17,373 nucleotides of DNA from an uncultured Eubacteriales bacterium. Lineage in GTDB: Bacteria; Bacillota; Clostridia; Oscillospirales; CAG-272. Position 1 is the first letter of the stretch; every line of letters starts with the position of its first letter. Position numbers and translations under genes: made by a program. Below are positions 1 through 8,809 of this stretch, piece by piece. The DNA is taken from assembly GCA_934503195.1 (NCBI GenBank), contig CAKSVM010000066.1, positions 1 to 17,373 of the forward strand, in the 5' to 3' direction. A model generated the notes under the pieces. The model was not told the origin of the DNA. It saw only the letters and a list, made by a program, of their open reading frames with translations, and did no database searches.

Positions 1-12
1 ACAGAGTGCAGG

Positions 13-54
13 TTGCGCGCTCCGCGCGCAATCGGCCTCGCTTCGCGAGGCCGA
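13..54. repeat. Two tandem perfect hairpins
   Basis: Two inverted repeats abut. The first has arms TTGCGCGC (13-20) and GCGCGCAA (24-31) around a 3-base loop. The second has arms TCGGCCTCGC (32-41) and GCGAGGCCGA (45-54) around TTC. A further segment at 83-92 (GGCCGATTGC) is the exact reverse complement of 28-37, which spans the junction between the two hairpins, so an alternative pairing is possible. No T-run follows on either strand within the visible bases, so this is not a textbook terminator. It may be a REP-like palindromic unit. Confidence 0.7.
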
Positions 55-177
55 CGCCACATTCGTGCCGCCTGCGCCCTTCGGCCGATTGCATTCAGCG
101 GTTTTCTTCATTGGTATAATTCATTATGCGGCATGTGGAAGGCAGGAACAGTGGGCTTCACTCCACGTCTGCTCGTT

Positions 178-201
178 GCGCGGCCGCTGGGGCGGCCGCG
201 C
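178..201. repeat. GC-rich perfect hairpin, 10-bp stem
   Basis: Arms GCGCGGCCGC (178-187) and GCGGCCGCGC (192-201) enclose the tetraloop TGGG. A T-rich run (ATTTTGTTTT) lies about 20 bases downstream on the plus strand, too far for a standard intrinsic terminator. Bases 182-201 recur at 361-380 with one mismatch. Confidence 0.7.
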
Positions 202-327
202 GGGGAACGTCTCACGCGCGATTTTGTTTTCGCACTGCCTTAGCACACCCACGCGCGATGCGGCTCATATTCTCCGCACAAGATTGGATTACGGAATCCT
301 CAGCTCAGCTACGCGCGGTTCCGAAAG

Positions 328-356
328 AAGCCTTCGCGCCGACGGAGCGAAGGCTT
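328..356 (-). terminator. Hairpin downstream of the two-component operon
   Basis: Arms AAGCCTTCGC (328-337) and GCGAAGGCTT (347-356) form a perfect 10-bp stem with a 9-base loop, starting 30 bases after the kinase stop codon in the direction of transcription. The bases after it on the minus strand start CTTTCGG, with no real U-tract. It could stop or stabilise the transcript, but terminator function is inferred. Confidence 0.4.
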
Positions 357-360
357 GCGT

Positions 361-380
361 GGCCGCTGGGGCAGCCGCGC
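361..380. repeat. Second copy of the 182-201 direct repeat
   Basis: This 20-mer matches 182-201 at 19 of 20 positions (the mismatch is A for G at 373). The substitution falls in the right arm, so the copy forms a less perfect hairpin than the first. It sits just 3' of the histidine kinase stop codon, between that stop and the 328-356 hairpin. Confidence 0.65.
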
Positions 381-385
381 CTCTC

Positions 386-1369
386 CTACTCAACCACCCA
401 CCGATCCTTCGCCAAATCAACCCGCACGGTCGTCCCGACTCCCGGCTCCGACTCAAGCTCCAGCCTGCATCCGAGATTCTCGCATACCCGCTTGCAGAGC
501 CAAAGTCCGAGTCCACTCGACGCCGACTCGCCGCGCCCGTTCTTTCCAGTGTACCCTCGCTCGAAAACTCTCGGAATGTCCGATTTCTCAATTCCTATCC
601 CGCTGTCACGAATAACAAGTGCCGCCGGATCCTCGCAGAATATCTCAACCTTACCCGACGGCGTGTATTTCAGCGCGTTCGAAATCAGCTGCCCGATGAC
701 GAATCCGAGCCACTTCGAGTCGGTCACGACCTTCTTCCCCGACAGCCGGTAATCAAGCTTTATCCCACGCCCGATGAACTGTGACGCGAATTTTTTCACC
801 TCTCCCCTCACTATCTGATCAAGCTCATACTCTCCGAAAAGATAATCGGTCGAGTCCGAGTCGAGCCGCAGATAGGTCAGTGCCATCCCGACATACTGCT
901 CTATCCGGAAAAGATCCTCAGAAACGCTTCTCGCCGCTTTGCTGTCCTCGCCCTCAAGCGTAAGCTTCATCGACGCGATCGGAAGCTTTATCTGATGCGC
1001 CCATGTCGTGTAATAATCGGTCATGTCGGCCTCGCGCGTCTTTCTCTCGGTGTTGAGCTTTCCGAGCTTCTTATAAAGCCCGTCGATGATCGTGTCGTAA
1101 TCTTCGTCAAAAAGCCCGCCGCCGAGCTTTCCCGGATACTCGTCGGGCGGAGCGGCGAGCCTTGAAAGGCTTTTGTGCTTTCTGAGAGCGAAAATATAAT
1201 CGCAAACGCCGACAATAATGCAGAAAATCAGACAGAGCGCGGCCGGATAAACCGCCGCCTCAACCGGTAGCGAATAGAGCGCGAAAACCACCGCGAAGAT
1301 TATTCCTCCCGCCGCGATGATGAAAAGCGTCAGCGCGCGGCTCTTCAGGTATTTAAGAAAAAACTCCAT
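386..1369 (-). CDS. BceS-like sensor histidine kinase
   Basis: Membrane histidine kinase of 327 residues that would autophosphorylate and pass phosphate to the regulator encoded just upstream. Two N-terminal membrane helices (about 13-33 and 37-60) are joined by only a few residues, so there is no extracellular sensor domain. That is the hallmark of intramembrane-sensing BceS/GraS kinases, which respond to cell-envelope antibiotics. The dimerisation box TTWAHQIKLPIASMKL contains the phospho-acceptor H125. The ATPase domain has N231 (NALKYT), DSGIGI at 255-260, FERGYTG near 269 and GLGLW at 286-290. The ATG at 1367-1369 is preceded by GAGGAG, which overlaps the regulator's stop; the gap is 9 bases. 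BceS kinases usually work with a BceAB transporter, and none is visible here. The input signal is therefore inferred from architecture only. Confidence 0.9.
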   Translation of the reverse strand: MEFFLKYLKSRALTLFIIAAGGIIFAVVFALYSLPVEAAVYPAALCLIFCIIVGVCDYIFALRKHKSLSRLAAPPDEYPGKLGGGLFDEDYDTIIDGLYKKLGKLNTERKTREADMTDYYTTWAHQIKLPIASMKLTLEGEDSKAARSVSEDLFRIEQYVGMALTYLRLDSDSTDYLFGEYELDQIVRGEVKKFASQFIGRGIKLDYRLSGKKVVTDSKWLGFVIGQLISNALKYTPSGKVEIFCEDPAALVIRDSGIGIEKSDIPRVFERGYTGKNGRGESASSGLGLWLCKRVCENLGCRLELESEPGVGTTVRVDLAKDRWVVE

Positions 1370-1378
1370 GAATTCTCC

Positions 1379-2050
1379 TCACGCGATTATATACCCGACG
1401 CCGAATTTCGTCGTGATGAAGTCCGAAAGCCCCGCCGCCGCGAGCTTTTTCCTCAGTCTGTTGACATTGACCGTCAGCGTGTTCTCGTCGATGAAATCGT
1501 CGGTCTGCCAGAGATATTCCATCAGCTTCTCACGGCTTACCGTCTTCGTGCGGTTCCGCATAAGAAGGAGCAGAATCCGGTACTCGTTCTTGGTAAGCTC
1601 GATTTTTTCGGAGCCGTAGACCGCGCTTCCGTTCGCGGTATCGAGAATCAGCCCGCGATGCTCGATCACCTGAAGCTCTGGCGTGAAATCATACGCGCGT
1701 CTCAAAAGTGCCTGAATCTTCGCGATCAGGACGTTTCCGTCAAACGGCTTCGCGATGAAATCGTCCGCGCCCATGTTTACCGCCATTATCACGTTCATAC
1801 TGTCCGAAGCCGACGAGATGAACATTATCGGAAGCTTCGAGACCCTCCGTATTTCCTGACACCAGTGATACCCGCTGAAAAAGGGAAGTGTTATGTCAAG
1901 AAGCACAATGTGCGGCGAATATTCCCCGAACTCAGAGAGCACGTTCCGGAAATCCGACGCGAGCTTTGCCTCCATCCCCCATGAATTTATCAGCGAAGCC
2001 ATCTGCCCCGCAATCTTCTGGTCGTCCTCGACTATGAAAACCTTATACAA
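1379..2050 (-). CDS. OmpR/PhoB-family response regulator (BceR-like)
   Basis: DNA-binding response regulator of 223 residues, first gene of a two-gene operon with the kinase. The receiver domain (about 1-115) has the acidic pair E8/D9/D10, phospho-acceptor D52 (LLDITLP), a switch serine at S80 and K101 (AKPF). A winged-helix effector domain fills about 125-223 and includes the typical TKNEYRILLLLMRN and VNRLRKKL segments. The start codon is TTG at 2048-2050. It is the only usable start because an in-frame TGA lies 12 bases upstream, and GAGGTGAT sits at ribosome-binding distance. A promoter with TTGCAA and TATCAT boxes (2087-2115) precedes it. Targets are unknown; in this family they are commonly detoxification transporters or cell-wall genes. 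Confidence 0.92.
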   Translation of the reverse strand: MYKVFIVEDDQKIAGQMASLINSWGMEAKLASDFRNVLSEFGEYSPHIVLLDITLPFFSGYHWCQEIRRVSKLPIMFISSASDSMNVIMAVNMGADDFIAKPFDGNVLIAKIQALLRRAYDFTPELQVIEHRGLILDTANGSAVYGSEKIELTKNEYRILLLLMRNRTKTVSREKLMEYLWQTDDFIDENTLTVNVNRLRKKLAAAGLSDFITTKFGVGYIIA

Positions 2051-2086
2051 ACAATCACCTCATAAATAAAACTCCGCTTTTCTCTA

Positions 2087-2115
2087 ATGATACCACAAAA
2101 CCGCGTTTTTTGCAA
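2087..2115 (-). promoter_or_regulatory. Sigma-A-type promoter for the two-component operon
   Basis: On the minus strand, TTGCAA (2110-2115) is followed after 17 bases by TATCAT (2087-2092), with TGG directly before the -10 box (extended -10). It lies 37 bases upstream of the regulator start. Assigned by pattern only. Confidence 0.55.
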
Positions 2116-2170
2116 TAGCCGCGGCGCAAAACAAAATCACGAAAAATCGTCCAAAATAATCCGAAAGCTC

Positions 2171-2199
2171 TTGCATTTTCCACGATGCCGTGATATAAT
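2171..2199 (+). promoter_or_regulatory. Strong sigma-A-type promoter of the oxidoreductase
   Basis: TTGCAT (2171-2176), a 17-base spacer and a perfect TATAAT (2194-2199), with TGA directly before the -10 box making an extended -10. Transcription would start near 2206, giving a leader of about 40 bases that contains the inverted repeat at 2215-2229. Confidence 0.75.
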
Positions 2200-2214
2200 G
2201 TATGTGAATACCAA

Positions 2215-2229
2215 GATCACAACGTGATC
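2215..2229. promoter_or_regulatory. Inverted repeat, candidate operator
   Basis: GATCAC, three bases (AAC), then GTGATC: a perfect 6-bp dyad located about 9-24 bases downstream of the predicted transcription start and just upstream of the ribosome binding site (AGGAGAG, 2234-2240). Position and symmetry suit a repressor operator. A stem this short with a 3-base loop could also be a weak leader hairpin. No regulator is assigned. Confidence 0.45.
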
Positions 2230-2245
2230 GTACAGGAGAGAAATT

Positions 2246-3523
2246 ATGGAAAACACAAGAAACTATGACGTGGTCGTCCTCGGCGGCGGCTTTACCGGAT
2301 GCGCGGCCGCTATCGCGGCGGCCCGCGAGGGAGTCAGGGTACTCCTTCTTGAAGCCTCGGGATATCTCGGCGGCGCGGCCTCGAACTGCCTTATCTACCC
2401 CTTTATGCGCTACTCAACCACCCTCGTCGACAAGGACGGCAACAAGTCGACTCACCTTCTGAGCCGCGGAATCTTCACCGATCTCGTCGCCGAGCTTAAA
2501 AAGCGCGGAAACGGCAAGTGCTTCTATGACGAGGATCTCAAGGTCATCCTCGACGAAAAGACTGTCAAGGCCGGAGTCGATGTCCTCTTCCATGCCACCC
2601 TCTGCGGAGTCACGAAGAACGGAAATCACATCGAGAGCGTCTCGGTCGCCACCAAGGCCGGAGTTCTCACCTTCGGCGCGAAGGAATTCATCGACTGCAC
2701 GGGCGACGCCGATCTCACCGCCATGGCCGGAATTCCGACCAGACTCGGACGCGATGCCGATCATCTCTGTCAGCCGATGACCCTCTGCTTCAGAGTCGCC
2801 AACGTCGACAAGCCCGCGTTCTTCGCCGCGCGCAATATCTGGCAGCCGCTCTACAAGGAATGGCTCAAGGCCGGGAAATTCTCGAACCCGCGCGAGGATA
2901 TACTCGTCTTCGATCATCCGGTCGCCGGAATGCTCCACTTCAACACTACCCGTGTCGTAAAGCACAACCCGGTCGATCCCTTCGACGTTACCAAGGCTGA
3001 GATGGAAGCGCGCCGTCAGGTTGTCGAGCTTATGAACTTCTTCAAGGAGAACAAGATCCCCGGCATGGACAACGCCGAGCTTGTCTACACCGCGCCGAGC
3101 ATCGGCGTCCGCGAGAGCCGTATGCTCATCGGCGAATATGTGCTTGACGGCGAAACTCTCCTCTCCTGCGAGAAATTTGACGACGCTGTCGCGGCCGGAA
3201 ACTATGACATCGACATCCACAATCCCGAGGGAACCGGAACGAGCCATCACTTCTTCGAGGAAGGCACATGGTACACGATCCCCTTCCGCTCGCTCATTCC
3301 GAAGGAAGCCGACTGCGACAACCTGCTCGTCGGCGGACGCTGCATCTCGGTCGATCACGAGGCTCAGGCTTCGATCCGCATCATGCCGATCTGCTGCACG
3401 ACCGGAGAAGCCGCCGGAGTCGGAGCCGCCGTCGCGGCCAAGGCCGGAGTCGCCGTACAGAAGGCCGACGTGAAGGAAATCCAGAAGATCCTCACCGAGA
3501 ACGGAGCTTATATAGGACTCTGA
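2246..3523 (+). CDS. FAD-dependent oxidoreductase (FAD_oxidored family)
   Basis: Predicted flavoprotein of 425 residues; substrate unknown. The N-terminal Rossmann fold shows VVVLGGGFTGCAAAIAAA (dinucleotide-binding glycines at 13-18) and ends its second strand with the ribose-binding acidic residue in LLLEAS near 36. The C-terminal segment NLLVGGRCISVDHEAQASIR followed by GEAAGVGAAVAA is the second FAD-contact region typical of PF12831-type proteins, often annotated only as FAD-dependent oxidoreductase. No signal peptide or membrane helix is seen, so it should be cytoplasmic. The start is well supported by AGGAGAG five bases upstream. Codon choice is strongly biased (22 of 25 lysines are AAG by my count), which with the strong promoter suggests high expression. 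It appears to be transcribed alone or with the small membrane gene 102 bases downstream. Confidence 0.88.
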   Translation: MENTRNYDVVVLGGGFTGCAAAIAAAREGVRVLLLEASGYLGGAASNCLIYPFMRYSTTLVDKDGNKSTHLLSRGIFTDLVAELKKRGNGKCFYDEDLKVILDEKTVKAGVDVLFHATLCGVTKNGNHIESVSVATKAGVLTFGAKEFIDCTGDADLTAMAGIPTRLGRDADHLCQPMTLCFRVANVDKPAFFAARNIWQPLYKEWLKAGKFSNPREDILVFDHPVAGMLHFNTTRVVKHNPVDPFDVTKAEMEARRQVVELMNFFKENKIPGMDNAELVYTAPSIGVRESRMLIGEYVLDGETLLSCEKFDDAVAAGNYDIDIHNPEGTGTSHHFFEEGTWYTIPFRSLIPKEADCDNLLVGGRCISVDHEAQASIRIMPICCTTGEAAGVGAAVAAKAGVAVQKADVKEIQKILTENGAYIGL

Positions 3524-3625
3524 ATCCAGCGTCGGATCTGACTTTTACATACCACGCAGCCGGAACGCTCCTTTGTTGTTCGTTTAGCCAAAAGCCGCCT
3601 GTCAGACTGAAAGGACGATACAAAA

Positions 3626-3826
3626 ATGAAATTCAAGCCGCTGAAACTCATCTTCACCCTGCTCGGTTTCGCCATGCTGATCGGACTTGCATCGTTCATG
3701 TGGTATGGCCTGAATCATCCGGAACTTTCCGGGCCGCTCCCGTCCGGGACGGTTAAAATGCTCCTCGCCGCCTACATAACGGTGATGTTCGCGATGTTCG
3801 GACTCGGAATATTTGTACAGAAATGA
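3626..3826 (+). CDS. Small two-helix membrane protein, unknown function
   Basis: Protein of 66 residues that I do not recognise. Two hydrophobic segments (about 7-27 and 43-63) are joined by a short polar loop with several prolines (NHPELSGPLPSG); both ends carry lysines. It would be a small inner-membrane hairpin protein. AAGGA lies 10 bases before the ATG, and a clear palindromic terminator follows 7 bases after the stop, so it ends a transcription unit. No promoter of its own is obvious in the 102 bases after the oxidoreductase gene, so cotranscription with that gene is likely. Confidence 0.65.
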   Translation: MKFKPLKLIFTLLGFAMLIGLASFMWYGLNHPELSGPLPSGTVKMLLAAYITVMFAMFGLGIFVQK

Positions 3827-3832
3827 CCCCGT

Positions 3833-3866
3833 GTCCGGCCGTACGGCCGGACGCGCTTTATTTTTC
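3833..3866 (+). terminator. Intrinsic terminator with 20-bp palindrome
   Basis: GTCCGGCCGTACGGCCGGAC (3833-3852) is a perfect palindrome followed by GCGCTTTATTTTTC. The GC-rich stem plus T-rich tail fits a rho-independent terminator for the small membrane protein gene. It lies 25 bases upstream of the next promoter, insulating the two units. Confidence 0.8.
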
Positions 3867-3877
3867 TCCGGTTCCAC

Positions 3878-3906
3878 TTGACAAAAAGCGAGCGATATGG
3901 TACAAT
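3878..3906 (+). promoter_or_regulatory. Near-consensus sigma-A promoter
   Basis: Perfect TTGACA (3878-3883), 17-base spacer, TACAAT (3901-3906). Transcription would start near 3913, leaving a leader of about 24 bases before the ATG at 3937. This placement rules out the longer open frame that would begin at 3823 inside the terminator. Confidence 0.85.
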
Positions 3907-3936
3907 AAGATTGAGAAACCAAACCGGAAGTGCCGC

Positions 3937-4851
3937 ATGAACAAAAACGCGCTGAAACGTTCGCTCAGAATCTACTTTCTCGCGCTCCTGTCAATCGCCA
4001 CCGTGATCGCGGTCATCGCCGGAATAAGCCGGATCGCCGGGCTGCTGAAACCGGACAACCCGATCCTCATCGACGCCGAAGCCGAGGAGCCGCCCGACAT
4101 TCTCGAAATCCAAGTTCTCGCGAATTTCTGGAACCCGGAAAAAACCTCCGAGTCCCCGCGGCTTGTCAGAATGACGCGCGGCGAAAGCTACAGCGTCGGG
4201 AATCCTCGCGCCGCCTTCACCGATCACGGACTCGACATGGCGGAAAATTCCGATGAGATATACCGCTACTGGTTTTCGGAACTCGGAAATGACGTCACAT
4301 TCGTCCTGAAATCCGACGGAGAGCTTAAAGCGCGGTTCTCGGCCGCGTCGTTCATAAAGCCGCTCGTCTACGGGAAATACGAAAACGGCGGAATGAAAGC
4401 GTCAGGTGAGATCACAACGTCCGACGCCGCGGCCGGGCGATATGAGATGGCGGTGAAGGTCTGCGCGACGCACAATGAGATTGAAGACCGCGACGGCGAT
4501 GATGATTTCAACCCGGACGCGTACAACCGCGTTTACACCGAGTACTTTGACGAAGCTTTCCCCGGGATTTCGGCGGCCGACCACGAATCGGAGAATATCC
4601 CGCCGACCTTCCGGGAATTCCGCCGGAAGGTCTGTGAGACCGCCGTTCTCGCCGAGGTATACGAGAGCGGGGATTCCGGAAAACTCCTCGCCAAGGCCGT
4701 GATAGAGCTGACCTTCCACGGGATGTGGGAAAACGAGAACGGAAGTCCGGTCTACGACACGCTTTACGAACTCGGTCTCGTCTCCGACCCGGATGACTCT
4801 GGCGGAACGACCGCAAAGATCGTCGAATACTGGCAGGATAACGAGAACTGA
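3937..4851 (+). CDS. Membrane-anchored protein of unknown function
   Basis: Protein of 304 residues that I do not recognise. A basic N-terminus (MNKNALKRSLR) is followed by one hydrophobic helix (about 12-30), so the remaining ~270 residues should lie outside the membrane as a signal-anchored domain. The external part is acidic. It holds an aspartate-rich stretch (DRDGDDDFNPDAYN, about 190-203) resembling a calcium-binding loop, and an Asp/Ser/Gly-rich tail. The open frame extends upstream to 3823, but the start at 3937 is chosen because the promoter lies at 3878-3906 and GGAAG lies six bases before this ATG. It is flanked by terminators on both sides, so it is a single-gene unit. No enzyme motif is visible; calcium binding is only suggested. 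Confidence 0.75.
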   Translation: MNKNALKRSLRIYFLALLSIATVIAVIAGISRIAGLLKPDNPILIDAEAEEPPDILEIQVLANFWNPEKTSESPRLVRMTRGESYSVGNPRAAFTDHGLDMAENSDEIYRYWFSELGNDVTFVLKSDGELKARFSAASFIKPLVYGKYENGGMKASGEITTSDAAAGRYEMAVKVCATHNEIEDRDGDDDFNPDAYNRVYTEYFDEAFPGISAADHESENIPPTFREFRRKVCETAVLAEVYESGDSGKLLAKAVIELTFHGMWENENGSPVYDTLYELGLVSDPDDSGGTTAKIVEYWQDNEN

Positions 4852-4905
4852 ACAGCAGGGCGGAATCCGCCGCGCTGCCGGAAACTTCAAAGGCAAAAAC
4901 GACAA

Positions 4906-4932
4906 GCCCGGCGCGGCAGAGCCGCGCCGGGC
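4906..4932. terminator. Bidirectional terminator between convergent genes
   Basis: Arms GCCCGGCGCGGC (4906-4917) and GCCGCGCCGGGC (4921-4932) form a perfect 12-bp stem with loop AGA. On the minus strand the stem is followed by TTGTCGTTTTTGCC; on the plus strand by GTCCTGTTCTCATTTT. It lies between the plus-strand gene ending at 4851 and the minus-strand operon ending at 4967, and can serve both, better for the minus strand. Confidence 0.8.
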
Positions 4933-4966
4933 GTCCTGTTCTCATTTTCCGCGCGTTTTCGCGCCT

Positions 4967-5470
4967 TTACCCCCGGCACTTGTCCGCGTCGATCGAAAGC
5001 ACGACCATCAGCGCGAAAAGCGAATCCTTCCCGTCCGGAATGTCGATCACATACGTGTCGGTGAAATGGAAAAGCTCCTTCGAAACGCTCGCGACGACCG
5101 CGCCGCGCTCGTCGGTGATCCGGTAGTCCCAGCCGAAAATGTCGCCCTCGACCTGCCATCCGCGGAAGTCAAGCCGATAAATCGGCGTGAAAAGCGAAAA
5201 TTCCCGCTCGACCCGTCCGATTTCGCGTCCGTCGATGATTATGTCGAACTTCGGAAGGAAGGTGAAAACCTCCTGTTCAAGCCGTCCGACCTCGCGGTTG
5301 TTATTGTCATAGACCCGGAACGAATGCCCCCACGCGAGCTGTCCCTCGACCCTGTAGGCCGTGTGCGACTCGTCGTAGTCGAAATCGTCGACGTTCGTTT
5401 TTTCATCGAGATAATAGATGTTGTAGCTGTCAAACCACGAGAGAAATCTCTGCTTGAATAATAGCTTCAT
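4967..5470 (-). CDS. LURP-one-related / YxjI-like protein
   Basis: Protein of 167 residues with the look of the LURP-one-related family (tubby-like beta-barrel; bacterial members such as YxjI). It is made of short repeated strands of the type FRVYDNNNREVGRLEQE, FDIIIDGREIGRVERE and YRITDERGAVVASVSKE, ending in a hydrophobic stretch with a conserved aspartate (LFALMVVLSIDA). The biochemical role of the bacterial family is not established; lipid or membrane association has been proposed for tubby-like folds. The ATG has AAGGAGG eight bases upstream, overlapping the stop codon of the glycosyltransferase, 13 bases away. It is the last gene of the ABC-F/glycosyltransferase operon and is followed by the hairpin at 4906-4932. 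Family assignment is by sequence pattern only. Confidence 0.75.
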   Translation of the reverse strand: MKLLFKQRFLSWFDSYNIYYLDEKTNVDDFDYDESHTAYRVEGQLAWGHSFRVYDNNNREVGRLEQEVFTFLPKFDIIIDGREIGRVEREFSLFTPIYRLDFRGWQVEGDIFGWDYRITDERGAVVASVSKELFHFTDTYVIDIPDGKDSLFALMVVLSIDADKCRG

Positions 5471-5483
5471 TACAATGGCCTCC

Positions 5484-6684
5484 TTACCTTATCATTCCGT
5501 AGAACTTCTCAATCTCCCCGCTGTTGCCGAATTTCCGCTTCGCGAGCGTCTCGGTAAGCCTGTCGCAGAGCTTCGGAGAATCGAGAAGCTTCTTTATTCC
5601 CTCATAGATTCCCTCAGAGCTTATCGGGCAGATAACCCCGAGTTCACCGTCCTCAAGCTGCTCGCGCGCCGAGAGATATTCCGACGCCAGAATCGGCTTG
5701 TACATGATCTTCGCTTCCTCGACCGAAATCGGCTTTCCTTCGTGCCGCGACGGCTGGGCGTAGATATCACAGTCGCGCAGATACGAATACGGATTCGGAG
5801 TAGTGCCGAGGAAGAGCATCATATCGGCCACACCCGCGTCGACAAGCATTTCGGAGAGGTGATCCTTATACGCCTTGTCGCCGTCGCCGAGCACGTACCA
5901 GCGGACATTGTAATTCTCCTCGCGGAGCTTCTTCAGCACCGGGACGACGAGATCGAGTCCCTTCTGCTCGCCGATCCGGCCGATCGTGAGGATTCGCTTT
6001 CCCGTGAAATGCGTGTCGGGGAAGGTTTCGCCGCGGAGCGCGAGATCCCAGATCTGCCTCGGATTTGTGATATTCTCCATCATGACGCATCTGTCCGCGA
6101 TCTCCGGAAGCTCCGAGCGGAGCGACTCGTCGATAGCCTTTGAGACGGTCACGACCTTGTCGCACTTTTCAAAATACGGGCGGTAGATCTCATTGTCGCG
6201 CGGCGGATTCTTGTAATCGAAATGGAGCCACGCGATTTTTTTCTTCGCCTTCACATTGTCGCACATATAGAACATCGTCCGGTCGCCCCAGTACGCGACG
6301 GCGACGTCGTATTCATCCTTTATCCCCGGCATTTTCTCCATGAAGTGAATCCACATCTTCGTCGCGATCGACGCGCGCTTTTCGCCCCTTGTGAAGAGAC
6401 TTCCGACAAAATACGGAAAGATCTCGAAAAGCGTCAGTAGATTCTCCTTCACAAAGCAGTTCGTCAGCGTCTTTATCGCGTTTTTGCCCGAGAGCAGGAA
6501 CATTTCGCCGTACTTTTCCATCACGACGACCTTCACTTCCTTCGGAAGCTGATCCATCAGAAGTCCTTCGCGCTTCGCCAGAAGCAGCGTCACGTCGAAC
6601 CGGTCGAAATCAAGGCAGGACAGGAACGAGAGAAAGGATTTCTCGGTTCCCGCGCAGTTCATCGTGATCCCGACGACAAGCATC

Positions 6685-6698
<14 letters not shown>
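5484..6698 (-). CDS. GT4-family glycosyltransferase
   Basis: Retaining GT-B glycosyltransferase of about 404 residues; it would transfer a sugar from a nucleotide sugar to an unknown acceptor, likely a cell-surface glycan. The N-terminal half begins with a Rossmann strand and glycine-poor loop (MLVVGITMNCAGTEKS). The donor-binding half has ILTIGRIGEQKGLDLVVPVL and the family EX7E motif in SRHEGKPISVEEAK. Residues between suggest a cytoplasmic enzyme with no membrane helix. The start is uncertain: TTG at 6698 has GGAGAG four bases upstream and overlaps the ABC-F gene by 14 bases, while ATG at 6683 lies just past the ABC-F stop (TAAGATG) and could be used by reinitiation. Either way it is translationally coupled to the ABC-F gene. 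Confidence 0.87.
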
Positions 6699-8574
<1,876 letters not shown>

Positions 8575-8612
8575 TGTTTTTTCTCCTGTGAGTGATTGTC
8601 TTATGAGAATAC

Positions 8613-8641
8613 AGTATACCATAAAATTCCCGGAAAATCAA
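8613..8641 (-). promoter_or_regulatory. Promoter of the ABC-F operon
   Basis: Minus strand: TTGATT (8636-8641), 17 bases, TATACT (8613-8618), with TGG directly before the -10 box. The start site would be near 8606, about 30 bases before the ABC-F ATG. Divergent from the galU promoter across a 235-base intergenic region (8575-8809). Confidence 0.7.
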
Positions 8642-8712
8642 GCGTTATAAGTGAATTCGGCGTAAAGCGCGAAAGTTTTTTCTCATTCGCCCCGGAATTT
8701 ATAATATACCTC

Positions 8713-8741
8713 TTGATTTATTTACAAAAACGCGGTATAAT
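8713..8741 (+). promoter_or_regulatory. Promoter of the galU operon
   Basis: TTGATT (8713-8718), 17-base spacer, perfect TATAAT (8736-8741) in an AT-rich setting. The predicted leader is about 60 bases. No strong hairpin was noticed in the leader. Confidence 0.75.
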
Positions 8742-8809
8742 ATATTATTACAAAATGCCCCCTTTGATATAAAAATCACTTTCTTTTTCCATACAAAGGA
8801 GAATCAGCC

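Larger units (their letters stand above)
1..385. other. Gene-free, hairpin-rich region
   Basis: I see no credible gene in this stretch. The open frames crossing it lack a good ribosome binding site, and the longer ones run on into the antisense of the histidine kinase. What it does hold is a set of GC-rich perfect inverted repeats (13-31, 32-54, 178-201, 328-356), a near-identical 20-base direct repeat (182-201 and 361-380), and three copies of the 7-mer ACGCGCG (214, 251, 311). It may be the 3' trailer of the kinase operon, a small-repeat cluster, or a structured RNA. A TATAAT hexamer occurs at 114-119 but has no -35 partner at the right distance. Confidence 0.6.

Noticed and set aside
1..385. 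CRISPR array or insertion-sequence end
   Set aside because: The repeats are only two or three copies with irregular spacing, no spacers of equal length, no transposase and no target duplication.
65..784. 239-codon plus-strand open frame across the left edge
   Set aside because: It spans the hairpin repeats and then runs antisense to the histidine kinase; the product looks low-complexity and basic, with no family pattern.
2414..3358. 314-codon minus-strand open frame opposite the oxidoreductase
   Set aside because: Antisense shadow within a clear FAD enzyme gene; no ribosome binding site or domain pattern seen.
3823..3936. Upstream extension of the 3937 gene
   Set aside because: The extension would be translated through a terminator palindrome and the promoter; the start at 3937 follows the promoter and has a usable ribosome binding site.
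4793..5461. 222-codon plus-strand open frame
   Set aside because: It begins inside the end of the unknown membrane protein gene, crosses the terminator hairpin at 4906-4932 and lies opposite the LURP-one gene.
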